Below, piece after piece: positions 35,143-46,052 of a stretch of DNA of 64,000 nt. This stretch comes from Homarus americanus (taxonomy: Eukaryota; Arthropoda; Malacostraca; Decapoda; Nephropidae). The stretch spans positions 11,286,676 through 11,350,675 of the forward strand of contig NW_024737068.1 in NCBI RefSeq assembly GCF_018991925.1, given 5' to 3'. Position 1 is the first letter of the stretch. Each line of letters starts with the position of its first letter. The notes beneath the pieces were generated by a model. It saw only the letters and a program-made list of their open reading frames with translations, did not search any database and was not told the origin of the DNA. Both the position numbers and the translations under genes were made by a program.

Positions 35143-35330
35143 TGGTGGTTGTTGGTAATGGTATTATTGGTACTCGTGGCAACGGTAATGGTAATTATGG
35201 TGGTGGTGGTAATGGTAGTAACGATAATGGTGGTAATGGTAGTAACGATAATGGTGGTAATGGTATTGGTAGTGATAATATTGATAGCGGTGGTGATGGT
35301 AATGGTGGTAATAGTGGTTGTGAAGATTCA
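35143..35330. repeat. GGTAATGGT-type triplet repeat
   Basis: GGT, AAT, AGT and GAT triplets with repeated AACGATAATGGTGGTAATGG blocks. Val/Met and Gly/Asn frames are artefacts. Confidence 0.92.
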
Positions 35331-36615
35331 TAAAGTAATGATCAATTACTTAAATACAACAAAAAGTCAGATATAATTTTGATTAATAATTCACAGTATA
35401 GAACAGCCAGTGATGAGAGGTCCTTTTAAAGACTGACAATGCTTACAGACAGAAAATCACATACGTTTACTGTAGTGGATTTGGGACTGGGAGTCAACCG
35501 AACCTTCCTTATGATCAAACTCCCAGTAAGCTTTACTGTTTGCTACTGAACGTATACAGGAAGCGCTGGTCCTTAAATAGTACATTTAACCAGAATTGCT
35601 TCACAAAACTGACATTTGCCATTAAAACTCAATCTTTTTTGGTCATTATATGCTATTTAAGTCTTACATCAGACTAAAAGAATAAAAAATAAATAGGGAA
35701 AAAGCACTAAAAGACGCCAATAAATAAATAAATCAATAAAACTCTAGGGATCTTAACCGCCCCTTAACCCCTGCACACTACCTGTTCCATATACATCACG
35801 ACGTCCGTAGCAACACACCTTCCTAAACCCGAGCACCACAAATTTCACAAGAGCCAATCACAAGAACCTTTTAATAACTAAGGTTTACATCAATGGCCCA
35901 GCTGTTAGGTAAAGGTGAATTACATCAACTTAAAAAAAAAAGCGGCACTGGTTACATAATATAATCTACAATACAAAAAGCCTCTGACAACTGTAATAAC
36001 AAAACGAAGGAATGTAATATTACCTCATCACTTACAGGTCTGGCAATATTTATCTCTGGATTAATTTGTTTCATAAAAACGATTCAATATCCTCGTTTAA
36101 TTTCTTTTAAGCTTTGAACAATATATGGAAATCGTGTGAAAGTACATATTGTCTCCTTTCCTTATAGCGATCACTCACTTATCAATACTGTACATGACTT
36201 TACAGAGTAGTGAGGATATAGAGAACTAAATGACCACTAATTCTTATTTTTCTTATTTTAAAGTTACGTCTTGTAGACCAAACAGACACAAGATGCAGAC
36301 TCGTATAATATAATGGAACAACTGTGTGTTGTCATGAATGATCTTTAAACACAGTGCTATAGTGAAAATGATCTTAACTTTTAAAATCATTTAGGAACAG
36401 TGATCTTTCCTTATTTTTGTAACGTGTTTTCTTATTACAAAACTGGTGTGTCCATAGGAAGGAAACATTAATTTCTGATAGTGTAAACGACATCATAATT
36501 GAGTGACATATTACAAGAGTTTCCGTCAAGTTTATTTCTTGTAATATCAGATTCTGTCACGTTTAATGGATAGCCCTTATCTAAGAAGATATCCTTTATA
36601 TATTTCATTTCGCTA

Positions 36616-36618
<3 letters not shown>
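35331..36618. other. Unassigned sequence
   Basis: About 1.3 kb with no recognised gene, domain or tandem repeat. Confidence 0.5.

Positions 36619-36691
<73 letters not shown>
36619..36691. repeat. (TA)n microsatellite
   Basis: About 36 TA units. Confidence 0.97.
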
Positions 36692-36695
<4 letters not shown>

Positions 36696-37403
36696 AAACG
36701 TATACCAACAAATGTGGGTAATCCGACGTAATTATGGGATAAAGCTCATTGATTTACCGCAGTATTAATTATACGGGGTTATCACGTGTCTGTCACATGG
36801 CAACAATAGAGGCAGTTTTATATCACACATTTTGGGGAAATCATTTAATTAGACCGAGGCGCAGGGGGGGGGGGGTGATGGGGGGGATGAGGGTGACGAC
36901 AGTAAAAAAACAAAAAACAAAAACATAAATAAAATATAATAAAATATGTGTCTTGTTTCTCTACCCTACTGATGTGTAAGCCATACAAATTTACAGATCA
37001 ATTTTCTACACATTGTCCTCAACACACAGACAACACAAGATAAACTACAATAAACAAAATTAAAAACGGATTCGTCTTCATAGTTGAAATATTTCATAAT
37101 ACATTTTTCCACAACATTAACATCTTCACTACAGGGTCGTCATTTTTAATATTTTATTTGGTTAACGACAGATGATTTTATTCAGTTCAGAGACGACACC
37201 GTACTATGTTATATGTACCACTAGCAGAATCGTGGCTCATCCGCTAGGCAACGGTAGGACGCCACCCTCACTGTTCAGTTCCCAAAACTTGTTCTTCCAT
37301 CAATAGTTCATTAACGGTGTATATAAGTTCCACCATGTTTTTCACTACAACGGTACAGCAAAGTATATTTTTTTAGCATTAAACTGTTATTATTTTATTG
37401 TCT
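36692..37403. other. Unassigned, with G runs at 36866-36889
   Basis: No gene is seen. Long G runs here could form a quadruplex, but homopolymer length in an assembly is unreliable. Confidence 0.4.
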
Positions 37404-37543
37404 AATCATCACTACATATAACACCACCCATCATCACTACATATAACATCATCCATCATCACTACATATAACACCATCCATCATCACTACATATAACACC
37501 ATCCATAATCACTATATATAACACCATCCATCATCACTACAGA
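37404..37543. repeat. 25-bp minisatellite, about 5.5 copies
   Basis: Unit CATCACTACATATAACACCA then TCCAT; ACTAC recurs at 37411, 37436 and so on with period 25. Confidence 0.95.
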
Positions 37544-37578
37544 TCGGTAAAGTAATTTCAGAGATTCTCGTGCGGACA

Positions 37579-37636
37579 CACAAACAAATAAACAAACAAA
37601 CAAACAGACAGACAGACAGACAGACAGACTTCTTTG

Positions 37637-37726
<90 letters not shown>
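37579..37726. repeat. (CAAA)n, (CAGA)n and (TA)n microsatellites
   Basis: (CAAA)n to about 37604, (CAGA)n to 37628, then about 44 TA units at 37638-37726 abutting the palindrome. Confidence 0.96.
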
Positions 37727-37728
<2 letters not shown>

Positions 37729-37890
37729 CATGTAGATCCACAATGAAAACGTGGATAAGATAAATCTTGATAAAATCACACGGGAAAAGGGAAACAACGG
37801 AGCTAAGGTGCTCCGTTGTTTCCCTTTTCCCGTGTGATTTTATCAAGATTTATCTTATCCACGTTTTCATTGTGGATTTACATGAAATAT
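37723..37890. repeat. Near-perfect palindrome, 81-bp arms, 6-base loop
   Basis: The left arm 37723-37803 and right arm 37810-37890 are reverse complements with a single mismatch (G in the left arm near 37734, where the right arm predicts A). The loop is TAAGGT (37804-37809). The right arm ends at the start of the Penelope-like reading frame (ATG at 37889) and the left arm grows out of the (TA)n run. Penelope-like elements are known for terminal repeats in direct or inverted order, so this is probably an inverted duplication of the element's 5' end. A stand-alone palindromic (MITE-like) element is the alternative. Confidence 0.92.
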
Positions 37891-38430
37891 GGAACTTACA
37901 CGTCTCTCCTACGCTGTGTCCTTAATCTGTCAACAACATCCTCATCTTCGCCCCATCTACCGTAACTACAAGAAGAGTTTGCTGAAGGCTCATAGTCTCA
38001 AAAACAAGTTGAAGTTTTTGAAAGATTGCAGATATGCTAAAATTGTTCCCAAGTCCTGTCTTCCAAGTAGACTAAGAAATCTGGACAATCAGCATTCTCT
38101 GAGTTGGATAAAGTGTTGCTAGATTCCCTAATCAAGAGTTCAAGTGATAGTGCGAAATTAGCCTTCAAACACAGTGCTCAGTGTAAAATACTTATGCAAA
38201 ACAGTGTTTGTGTTGATAAGTGGCACACCATTCGTGATTTTGTATATCAACTTCTTAGTGAAACTGACAAAGCCCAAAAAAGAAGGTTAAATGCCAAATG
38301 AAATGCTGTTTGACGAGAGTTACTGGACCATATTGAGTGATCCAAATTTGTTCATAAACTTATCATCTTATGATCTACAGACAAATGAGAAACTTGTTCT
38401 TGGTTTTGGTAGGAAGTTTTCTATCACTCA
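37889..38430 (+). mobile_element. Penelope-like element, N-terminal part (decayed)
   Basis: Three overlapping frames give a continuous N-terminal PLE region. KLKFLKDCRYAKIVPK (from 38006, residues about 40-55 of the first frame) is the Leu/Phe/Cys-Arg block typical of PLEs. A segment with DKVLLDSLIK and LAFKHSAQCK follows, then NLSSYDLQTNEKLVLGFGRKF (about 38364-38425), corresponding to the phrase that precedes the reverse transcriptase. Two frameshifts separate the pieces. The match stops at about 38430, and the reverse transcriptase resumes only at about 39705, so later insertions split the element. Confidence 0.78.
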
Positions 38431-38668
38431 ACGGTGCGTCAACTGTCAACTGTTAAGTTGGCCCATACCAACCCCCTCCCCTGAACCCTTCTCCCCACCG
38501 GAATATCAACAAGTTCTCGCCAGAAGTTATAATTTCATTTAGGAAAGGAAAGGAACCAGTGTTAAACAGAGGTGAACAGTGATGAACAGTGCTTAAGTCA
38601 GTGAGAACAACTCAACAGTAACAGTCGTACCCAAGTTAACCTTCACACAGTGAGGTCCCAGGTACCCA
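38431..38668. other. Unassigned spacer between PLE and CR1 fragment
   Basis: Contains repeated GTGAACAGTG-like words at 38570-38600. No gene. Confidence 0.4.
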
Positions 38669-39120
38669 GTGATAACATAAGAACATAAGAATGGAGGAAA
38701 CTGCAGCGGGCCTATTGGCCCATACTGGGCAGTCCCGTTTACACCCAACCCCTATTGCTCATATAAGCATCCAACCTATGTTTGAAGCTATTCAGCGTAT
38801 TCGAGTTAATGATGATATTTGGTAACTTGTTCCATTCATCCACTACTCTGTTTCCAAACCAGTGTTTACCTATTTCACGCCTAAATCTAAATTTGTCCAA
38901 TTTAAAACCATTGTTACGAGTTCGCTCCTGGTTGGATAGTTTGAGTACCTTTGAAATGTCCCCTTTGTTTAGCCCTGACTTCCACTTATACACCTCTATC
39001 AGGTCGCCCCTCGCTCTACGTCTCTCGAGGGAGTGCAAATTAAGGTGCTTTAACCTGTCTCTATACTCAAGGTTCCTAATGCCCGGGATTAGTCTTGTGT
39101 TATCCGTCTACGATAGGAAG
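38669..39120 (-). mobile_element. CR1-like LINE 3' end, minus strand
   Basis: The minus-strand frame at 38739-39038 is open for 99 codons: HSLERRRARGDLIEVYKW, then RTRNNGFKLDKFRFRREIG, then NRVVDEWNKLP. This is the C-terminal end of a CR1 protein, with about 80 bases of coding-like sequence upstream (to about 39120). The 3' tail holds the hairpin GGGCC-AATA-GGCCC (minus-strand sense; 38708-38721) and a TTCTTATG repeat ending at about 38670. It is better preserved than the copy at 6-7.8 kb and interrupts the Penelope-like element. Confidence 0.88.
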
Positions 39121-39135
39121 GCCTAAGACAAACCT

Positions 39136-39515
39136 CACTCATATAACACCATCTGTGAGAGAATTACTACCATGTCCCTCATAACACCATATGTGAGGAA
39201 TTACTACACCACGTCAAGTCCTCATCACACAATCTGTGAGAATTACTACACGTGAGGTCCTCATAACACCATCTGTGAGAAATTACTACACCAAGTCAGG
39301 CCCTCATAACACCATCTGTGAGAATTACTGCACCACGTGATGCCCCTCATAACACCATGTGTGAGGGAGTTACTACACCACGTAGGCCCCTCATAACACC
39401 ATCTGCGAGGAATTACTACACCACGCCAGGTCCTCATAACACCATCTGAGGGAACTACTACACCACCGAGTTCCTCCTGACACCATCTGGGAGGAGTTAC
39501 TACACTACGAGTTTG
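39136..39515. repeat. 43-bp minisatellite, about 9 copies
   Basis: CCTCATAACACCATCTGTGA followed by GGAATTACTACACCACGT recurs with ATAACACC at about 39181, 39263, 39306, 39349, 39393 and 39436. Copies vary by 1-6 bases in length. The ATAACACCAT core is also found in the 25-bp array at 37.4 kb. Confidence 0.92.
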
Positions 39516-39559
39516 CTCTTCAACACCTACATTAATCTGTATGTTCACTGTATGTTCCT

Positions 39560-39704
39560 TTACCTTTCTCTAATGAAGGCTTTTGTTAAACCACCAATGT
39601 ATGTAATAAGTCATTTATGTCCAATGTATATTTTCAGCCTTCGGGCTGCAGAATTCTTTCAATAAACCGTTAATTATTATCATTATTATTATTATTAATC
39701 CGCT
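39560..39704 (+). mobile_element. Retroelement 3' end with (ATT)n tail, plus strand
   Basis: ATATTTTCAGCCTTCGGGCT, then a short variable part, then CTTTCAATAAACCGTTAATT and ATT triplets to 39704. This is the same 3' end as on the minus strand at 10919-11040. It sits exactly where the Penelope-like reverse transcriptase resumes. Confidence 0.65.
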
Positions 39705-40335
39705 TACTATTGCTAAAGGTATAATCAACCTGGAAAAGAATAAGTCGTCAGATGTTACAAATGAAGATATTTCCGGAGCTAAAGGTTGTATACATAATGT
39801 TTTACATAAAATTTGTTTCAAACATTCCAAAAAGATTTGAAACAGCCTTGATAAACTAGAAAAGAAATAAGAATATCCATATTACCAAGGCTGATAAGTC
39901 TCATGCTATTGTTATTTTGGATAAAAGTGACTACAATGATAAGATGAATTCATTACTTAGTGATGGCACGTATTGTGAGCTTACGAAAGATCCCTGAAAA
40001 TATTGATAAGTTATCTAATTCCCAAAATGAAGATGTTATGAAAAAGAACGATCTCATCAAACAGCTCTCTCAAATCAATCCCACTTTACCTTATATGTAT
40101 GGAATGATCAAAACACACAAGCTTAAAATCCATTACGTCCTATCGTGAGTTCTGTTACTTACAAATTATCCAGTGGCTGGTAAAGATACTATCTACAGGC
40201 CAAATATCTAATTCACATATACACAATAGCAGTGATTTAATTGATAAACTCAAGAAACATAATGAACCTTGCGAATTAATAAGTTTTGATGTAAATTCAC
40301 TGTTCACTAGAGTACCTGTGAAAGACCTGCAACTG
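39705..40335 (+). mobile_element. Penelope-like element, reverse transcriptase part (decayed)
   Basis: Across frames: ISGAKGCIHNVLHKICF (about 39770-39822), ADKSHAIVILDKSDYNDKM (about 39890-39947), LPYMYGMIKTHK (about 40085-40121), NPLRPIVSSV (about 40127-40156) and the catalytic block-A phrase SFDVNSLFTRVPV (40282-40320). These are diagnostic PLE reverse transcriptase segments in the right order. Several stops and frameshifts are present and the YxDD region is missing because the sequence passes into a CR1 fragment at about 40340. It is the continuation of the N-terminal part at 37.9-38.4 kb. Confidence 0.85.
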
Positions 40336-40337
40336 TG

Positions 40338-41332
40338 AAAGACCACAACTCTGTTTCCAAACCAGTGTTTACCTATTTCACGTCTAAATCTAAATTTGTC
40401 TAATTTAAAACCATTGTTACCAGTTCGCTCCTGGTTGGATAGTTTGAGTACCTTTATGTGCCCTTTGTTTAGCCCTGCCTTCCCTTATACACCTCTATCA
40501 GGTCGCCTCGCTCTACATCTCTCGAGAGTGCAAATTAGTGCTAACCTGTCTCTATACTCAAGGTTCCTAATGCGGGATTAGTCTTGTCATTCTCCTCTAA
40601 TTCTTCCAATGATTCTATATCCATTCTGTAATACGGTGACCAGAACTGAACTGCGTAATCCAGGTGTGGTCTCACAAAAGCAAGATACAGTTTGGAATGA
40701 CCTGGCTAGTCTTGTAACTAACACTCCTTTGTATGAACCGTGCTTTATTAGCCTTGTTACGAGCAAAAACACATTGTTTACTTGGCTTAAGGTTCCTACT
40801 TATCATTACTCCTAAATCTCTCTCGCTTCGGTTTCTCTATATCGTTGTTCATCTGGTATCTGGTTTCCTGTTTACATCTCCTATACTGAGTACTTTACAT
40901 TTGTCGTTGAATTTCATCTGCCATTTTTCAGACCATTCGAAAAATTTGTTTAGATCTTCCTGTAGTTTGCTGAGTCCTCATCAGATTTAATAACACGTCC
41001 TATTTTAGTGTCATCAGCAAATTTACTTATGTTGCTGTCTATGCCGATATCTATGTCGTTTATGTATATAATAAATAATAATGGTCCAAGTACTGAGCCT
41101 TGGGGAACTCCACTTGTGACGTTGCTCCAATGGGACTTAGTGCCATTAATGCTCACTCGCTGTTTCCTGTCCTGTAACCACGCCCTAATCCATTTAAGGA
41201 TATTACCTTTGATGCCATGTGCTTCTACCTTTCTAATTAGTCTTTCGTGGGGACTCTGTCGAAAGCTTTGCTAAAGTCGAGATATACCACATCATAATTG
41301 TGCCCCTCCACCATGATTCGAGAAAACTGATA
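40338..41332 (-). mobile_element. CR1-like LINE fragment, minus strand, truncated at both ends
   Basis: On the minus strand the order is: [16 protein letters not shown] (about 41247-41293), then a 69-codon frame at 40950-41156 with [20 protein letters not shown] and KFADDTKIG (catalytic ADDT intact). Decayed connection and C-terminal segments follow, ending in GKHWFGNRVV at about 40345. Many small deletions and stops lie between 40340 and 40950. The 3' tail is missing. CTGTGAAAGACC occurs twice at the junction with the PLE (about 40316 and 40333). The 5' side ends at a (TA)n run. Confidence 0.85.
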
Positions 41333-41335
41333 AGA

Positions 41336-41337
<2 letters not shown>

Positions 41338-41415
<78 letters not shown>
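41338..41415. repeat. (TA)n microsatellite
   Basis: About 38 TA units at the broken 5' side of the CR1 fragment. Confidence 0.97.
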
Positions 41416-41420
<5 letters not shown>

Positions 41421-42178
41421 CCGCTTTTGAGATAATCGCCGATTAAGTCTCACAATGCAGCGAATTGTTTTTGCGACAATTGGATATTTTTTATTATGGG
41501 TCGACGAATTAACTGCATATGGTGAAACTGACTTTATTTCATTAACACTTTTGTAAACTTGGCTGGCGTCCACGCTATACACAGCAGTTTGTGTTAGGGT
41601 TTGTCTACATGAACCTTCCTGTACAAAGACCAGACCCCTTCAAAGATAAATCGGAAGTATATTAAAATTATCGCAAATATCCCATAAACACATGTGTGTG
41701 TGGGTGTCACGCTATATAATGATAATCGTACTATTAATTCTAAACGCACCAGACGTTTTTGCTGATTTTTTTATATTTTCATTGTTATATTATTACATGA
41801 ATATTTAAGCATGTAAAAATAATGTTCTGTTCCATATAAAACGTCATTTAATATCAAAATATAATCAAAGTAAACTTAGGTTAGGTTAGGTTAGTCATGA
41901 TGCTATTAACTTAGTTTGTATTACAGTTTACGATCTTCTACAGTCTACATGATGGCTCTGTGTGTGGGATGACCAGTTGAATTTTCTGAAAAAAAAGGAA
42001 ATATAGGAATTATAACCACTCCGCCATTATCTCTATAAATGAAGGCAATAAATAGAAACGAGAAACATGTAACAAAGGAATAGACAGACATCGAGAGAGA
42101 AGTGTTAGATTAAAGTGATAAATCAAATATCAAATAATCATCACACTTTTCTCTCACGTTTACCAGGAACACCAAACA
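41416..42178. other. Unassigned, with three TTAGG units
   Basis: No gene is seen. AGGTTAGGTTAGGTTAG at 41879-41895 is a very short telomere-type repeat. Confidence 0.45.
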
Positions 42179-42179
42179 T

Positions 42180-42372
42180 CCCGCACCACCACTACCTGCA
42201 CCACCACCACCTGCACCACCACACCACCTGCACCACCACCACCACCACCACCACCTGCACCACCCACCACCACCACCTGCACCACCACCACCACCACCAC
42301 CTGCACCACCACCAGCACCACCTGCATCACCACCACCACTATCACTACCACCACCAGCACCACCACCACCTC
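42180..42372. repeat. (CAC)n with CACCTGCAC interruptions
   Basis: ACC/CAC triplets with CACCTGCACCACC repeated about eight times. His/Thr and Val/Gly/Trp frames are artefacts. Confidence 0.95.
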
Positions 42373-42690
42373 TCACCCTTTGCTTTGTTCGTCTGGAAAC
42401 TATGAAACTCTCCCCCACTCAACACTGCCCTTTTTCCCCTGACCTAATACGAGAAGAACCCCCTTGCACCACAATATCATAAAAGGAATATTATATTTCC
42501 CAGGTGGGTGTACCAGTGAGAGATATATTACACAGCATACGTGATTTACAGCCGTCCTGGGAAACATAGGAAGTAATGCCAGACTACTCGGTTTCGTCCC
42601 CCCTCCATCACTACACCCCCAACACCATACGCCATCCCTGACATTTCCCCCAGCAATTTTAATACCTCATCGATTCTTCTCTAGCACCAA
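42373..42690. other. Unassigned sequence
   Basis: No gene is seen. Confidence 0.4.
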
Positions 42691-42875
42691 AGCCCTCCTC
42701 CAACACTCCTCCAAAACCTCAGCCCTTCTCCAACACCAAGGCCCTCCTCCAACACTTCTTCAACACCGAAACCCTTCTCCAACACCGAATCCCGTCTCCA
42801 ACAACTTTTTCCTCCTCCATCACCTATACCTTCCTCCAAAACTTCTCCAACACTCCCAACCCTTCCCAAACACCC
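42691..42875. repeat. Degenerate CTCCAACACC repeat (about 18-24 bp)
   Basis: CTCCAACACCRAARCCCTYC-like words recur about nine times. Confidence 0.8.
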
Positions 42876-42939
42876 GCTATAACGCTGTGTAATGTTGGGT
42901 TATGACCGTCATTGTATTATGAATAGATCTATCTTATCA

Positions 42940-43348
42940 CTTCACTCCCCTTCTCCCATTACTCTGTTTTTCCTCTCTGTTGTATCTGTCATTCTCCTTT
43001 CTCTCTCCATTTTTCCTTTCTTCTTTCTTTCCTTCATTCTTCCATCCTCCCACCTAATTCCCCTTCGTCTTCCTCCTTTCTCTGTTCATTTTTCCTTTCC
43101 TCTTTCTTTCCTTCCTTCCTCCCTCCTCCTCTTCTCTACCTTCTTCCCGGAAATATTAAACGCGTCTTTATCTCCCTCTTCACCGTCCTCCTTCATTTTC
43201 TTACTGTCATGTCTCGGGGTGTTGGGTATATGTCTCCCACCCTTCCTCTCATCCATCCTTGTCCTCTCATACTTACCTTTATTCTTATCCCTCTCACTGA
43301 TCACTCTCTCTCTCTCTCATTTTTATTTCTCCACTCAATGTTCCCAGT

Positions 43349-43415
<67 letters not shown>

Positions 43416-44280
43416 ACTACCAATAATTCCCTCTCCCCCCACACCATCGCCTCTTCCGCTCTCCCAGGGCCCATCACACATAAACAGGCTCAAATTTCTC
43501 CGTCCACTATCCTCTCTTTCCCTTCCCTTCCCAGCCCTACCTATCCCTCTCCCGCTCTCTATAGCCGATGTACACAAACAACTATATATAGTATATAATT
43601 ACACCCTTCACCCCCCTATCACTTTTCCTCCCTCTTTCCCATTCTCCTCTCCCTTCACCCCTCCTTCTCACCACTCTCCAGGCCTCCCCTTTCCCAAATC
43701 CACCCTTCCCTCTTCCGAACTCCCTCTCCCAGATACAGCAGACACATCGACACGTGCAGATTTTCAAGAGGCCTTGATCTCTGTCTATCTCTCAAGTGTA
43801 AGATCTTTAACATTAGGCTCTCCCTCCCCACTCTCCCCCCCAACAATTCCAGAACGCCCTACTCCTCCCTCTCTCCTCCCCTCACAGGTGCAAAAACACA
43901 ATGACAGGCACAGATTTTTCACTCCACTCCCACTCCTCCACTCTCCTTACCTCTCTCCCCCTCCACCCCTCCTCCTCAACTCCCTTACCCATCACACTCA
44001 TTCCACTCCCTCCCCCTCCTTACCCTCTCTCCCCCACTCTCCTTCCCACCCCCTCTTCACCTGCTCTTCCAGTACAAACACATACCAACAGCACCAAACT
44101 CTCACACTCACATTCTCCTCTCCCTCCTTTCTCTCGACTCTCCCAACTGGAAGATATACCAAAAGGTAAAACTTCTCACACCCAGCCCCTCCTCTATCCT
44201 AATCCTCTCTAGCCTTTCTCTCCCCCTTCCCCCCCCCACCACTACCCCATCATCCTCTCTCTCTCTCCCAGGTGAAATAC
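42940..44280. repeat. About 1.3 kb pyrimidine-rich region with (TC)n
   Basis: CT-rich on the plus strand throughout, with a (TC)n of about 30 units at 43350-43409. It supports a 425-codon Ser/Leu/Pro frame at 42892-44169, the longest in the window, but this is low-complexity pyrimidine DNA with no domain, and other frames of the same stretch are also open. Confidence 0.88.
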
Positions 44281-45023
44281 TCGCACCAACATGCAAAAAG
44301 ATTTTATTTTTTCACTTCCGTTCTCCTTTCCCTCCATTCCTCCGTCCTTCTCCTCCTCCTGCCCGCCTCTTCGAGTTGCACCACCAACCAACAGGTACAA
44401 ATTCTCACACCTCATATTCATTTCCCCAGGGTGGGTGGACCCTGGTGGGTCTGTCCGCCACAACCGGGATATATATTTTTTACGTTCCGCAGGTCATGTT
44501 CGCTCTCTCTCTCTCTCTCTCTCACACAATGAACAAAATACCATTAACCTGTGTCACACTCCATCAGCAGTGAGACGCGTGCTCAGAAATCGTCCTTTTT
44601 ATGTTACAGAAATATTTCCTCAATATTTTAAGAGTATCGGTAACAGATTTTCCTGTTCGGTTTTCCTTTGGCAGTTTACGGCTGGTAAACACCGGTAATG
44701 TATATAAGCATTTTTCCCCACTACATAATTTGATGACCGGCGGGATTTTTTTTTCCCAGGGTGGTTGGGGCCAACAGAGTTATTTTTACAGTGATATTAA
44801 CTTTATTTAACCGATATATCTATACATTTAAGCGCGGCTCGTAATAGCGTGCATATATGCAGCTAAATATATGCCGATATGTTTACCCCTCGCCCAGTGT
44901 AACCAGAGGCGGTTATAGTTGTTAGTTTTGCCCTTGTTGTTGTTACATACTGTTCTTGTGGGTTATTGGTGGTTGTTGTTGTTGTTGCTGCTGCTTTTGA
45001 TATTATTGTTACATGTTACTCTT
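44281..45023. other. Unassigned, with short (CT)n at 44504-44523
   Basis: No gene is seen. CCCAGGGTGG occurs at about 44426 and 44756. TTG/TTA triplets are frequent from 44930. Confidence 0.4.
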
Positions 45024-45050
45024 AGATGATGATGATGATGATGATGATGA
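45024..45050. repeat. (GAT)n microsatellite
   Basis: About nine GAT units. Confidence 0.95.
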
Positions 45051-45149
45051 CGTTTGTGATTCGTTACATAATATTATAGTTACAAGTTATTGTTACTGTT
45101 TCTGTTGTAATTGGTATTATTGTGGATTTTATTAAATGTTGTTATTGAT

Positions 45150-45232
45150 ACAAGTTATTATTATTATTGTTGTGGTTCGACCTCCCGATTACGAGTTGTA
45201 AAGGGTACAACGACGCATTGATCACTAGAACA
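45150..45232 (-). mobile_element. Possible tRNA-like SINE remnant with AAT tail
   Basis: On the minus strand CTAGTGATCAATGCG (from 45228), ACTCGTAATCGGGAGGTCGA and ACCAC, then AAC and (AAT)n, resemble a tRNA anticodon arm and a shortened box B followed by a triplet tail. Box A is imperfect and one base of box B is missing. Low confidence. Confidence 0.3.
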
Positions 45233-45410
45233 ACAACCACTGCCACTTCACTCATCTGTTCCTACACCATCTAGGAAACTGTGTCGGCTCCAGGACTCTC
45301 TCTTACAATATCTGAGCAGCGATGATGTGATACTAACTTGTTCACCGAAAGATCATATTCCTTATTAATTTTGGTGTCCTGGGATCAAGGTTTGGTAAAT
45401 GTGTGAGAGA

Positions 45411-46052
45411 TCTGGTTGGTTACTGGGTTAAAGGTGGGTTATTGAGGTTAAAGGTGGGTGGGTTACTGGGTTAAAGGTGGGTGGGTTACTGGGTTAAAGG
45501 TGGGTGGGTTACTGGGTTAAAGGTGGGTTACTGGGTTAAAGGATGGTTACTGGGTTAAAAGTGGGTTACTGGGTTAAAGGTGGGTTACTGGGTTAAAGGT
45601 GGGTTACTGGGTTAAGGTGGTTACTGGGTTAAAAGGTGGGTTACTGGGTGGTGGTTACTAGGTTAAAAGATTGGTTACTGGGTTAAGGTTGGTTACTGGG
45701 TGAAAGGTGGGTTACTGGGTTAAAGATTGGTTACTGGGTTAAAGGTTGGTTACTGGGTTAATGGTTGGTCACTGGGTTAAGGGTGGGTTACTGGGTTAAA
45801 GGTGAGTTACTGGGTTAAGGGTTTGTTACTGGGGTTAACGGTTGGTTACTGGGTTAAAGGTTGGTTGGTTACTGGGCTAAAGGTGGGTTGGTTACTGGGG
45901 TTAAAAGTTGGTTACTGGGTGAAAGGTTTGGTTGGTTACTGGGTGAAAGGTTGGCTGGTTACTGGGTTGGTTACTGGGTTAATTGTGGGTTGGTAACTGG
46001 GTTAATTGTGGGTTGGTTACTGGGTTAATTGTGGGTTGGTTACTGGATTAAA
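45411..46052. repeat. 19-20-bp minisatellite (GGTTACTGGGTTAAAGGTG), about 33 copies
   Basis: GGTTACTGGGTTAAAGGTGG recurs with variants (AAAGATT, AATGGTT, AATTGTGG) and small indels. The 64-codon frame at 45802-45996 is the array translated. Confidence 0.95.

Noticed and set aside
36866..36889. G-quadruplex control element
   Set aside because: It consists of homopolymer G runs of uncertain true length with no gene nearby to control.
37723..37890. Hammerhead ribozyme, which many Penelope-like terminal repeats carry
   Set aside because: I looked for CTGATGA followed by a stem and GAAA in the palindrome arms and in the flanks and did not find the conserved core.
42892..44169. 425-codon plus-strand open frame (Ser/Leu/Pro-rich)
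   Set aside because: It coincides with a 1.3-kb pyrimidine-rich tract; lack of stops follows from the composition (stops need A and G), and no domain, signal or codon pattern of a protein is visible.
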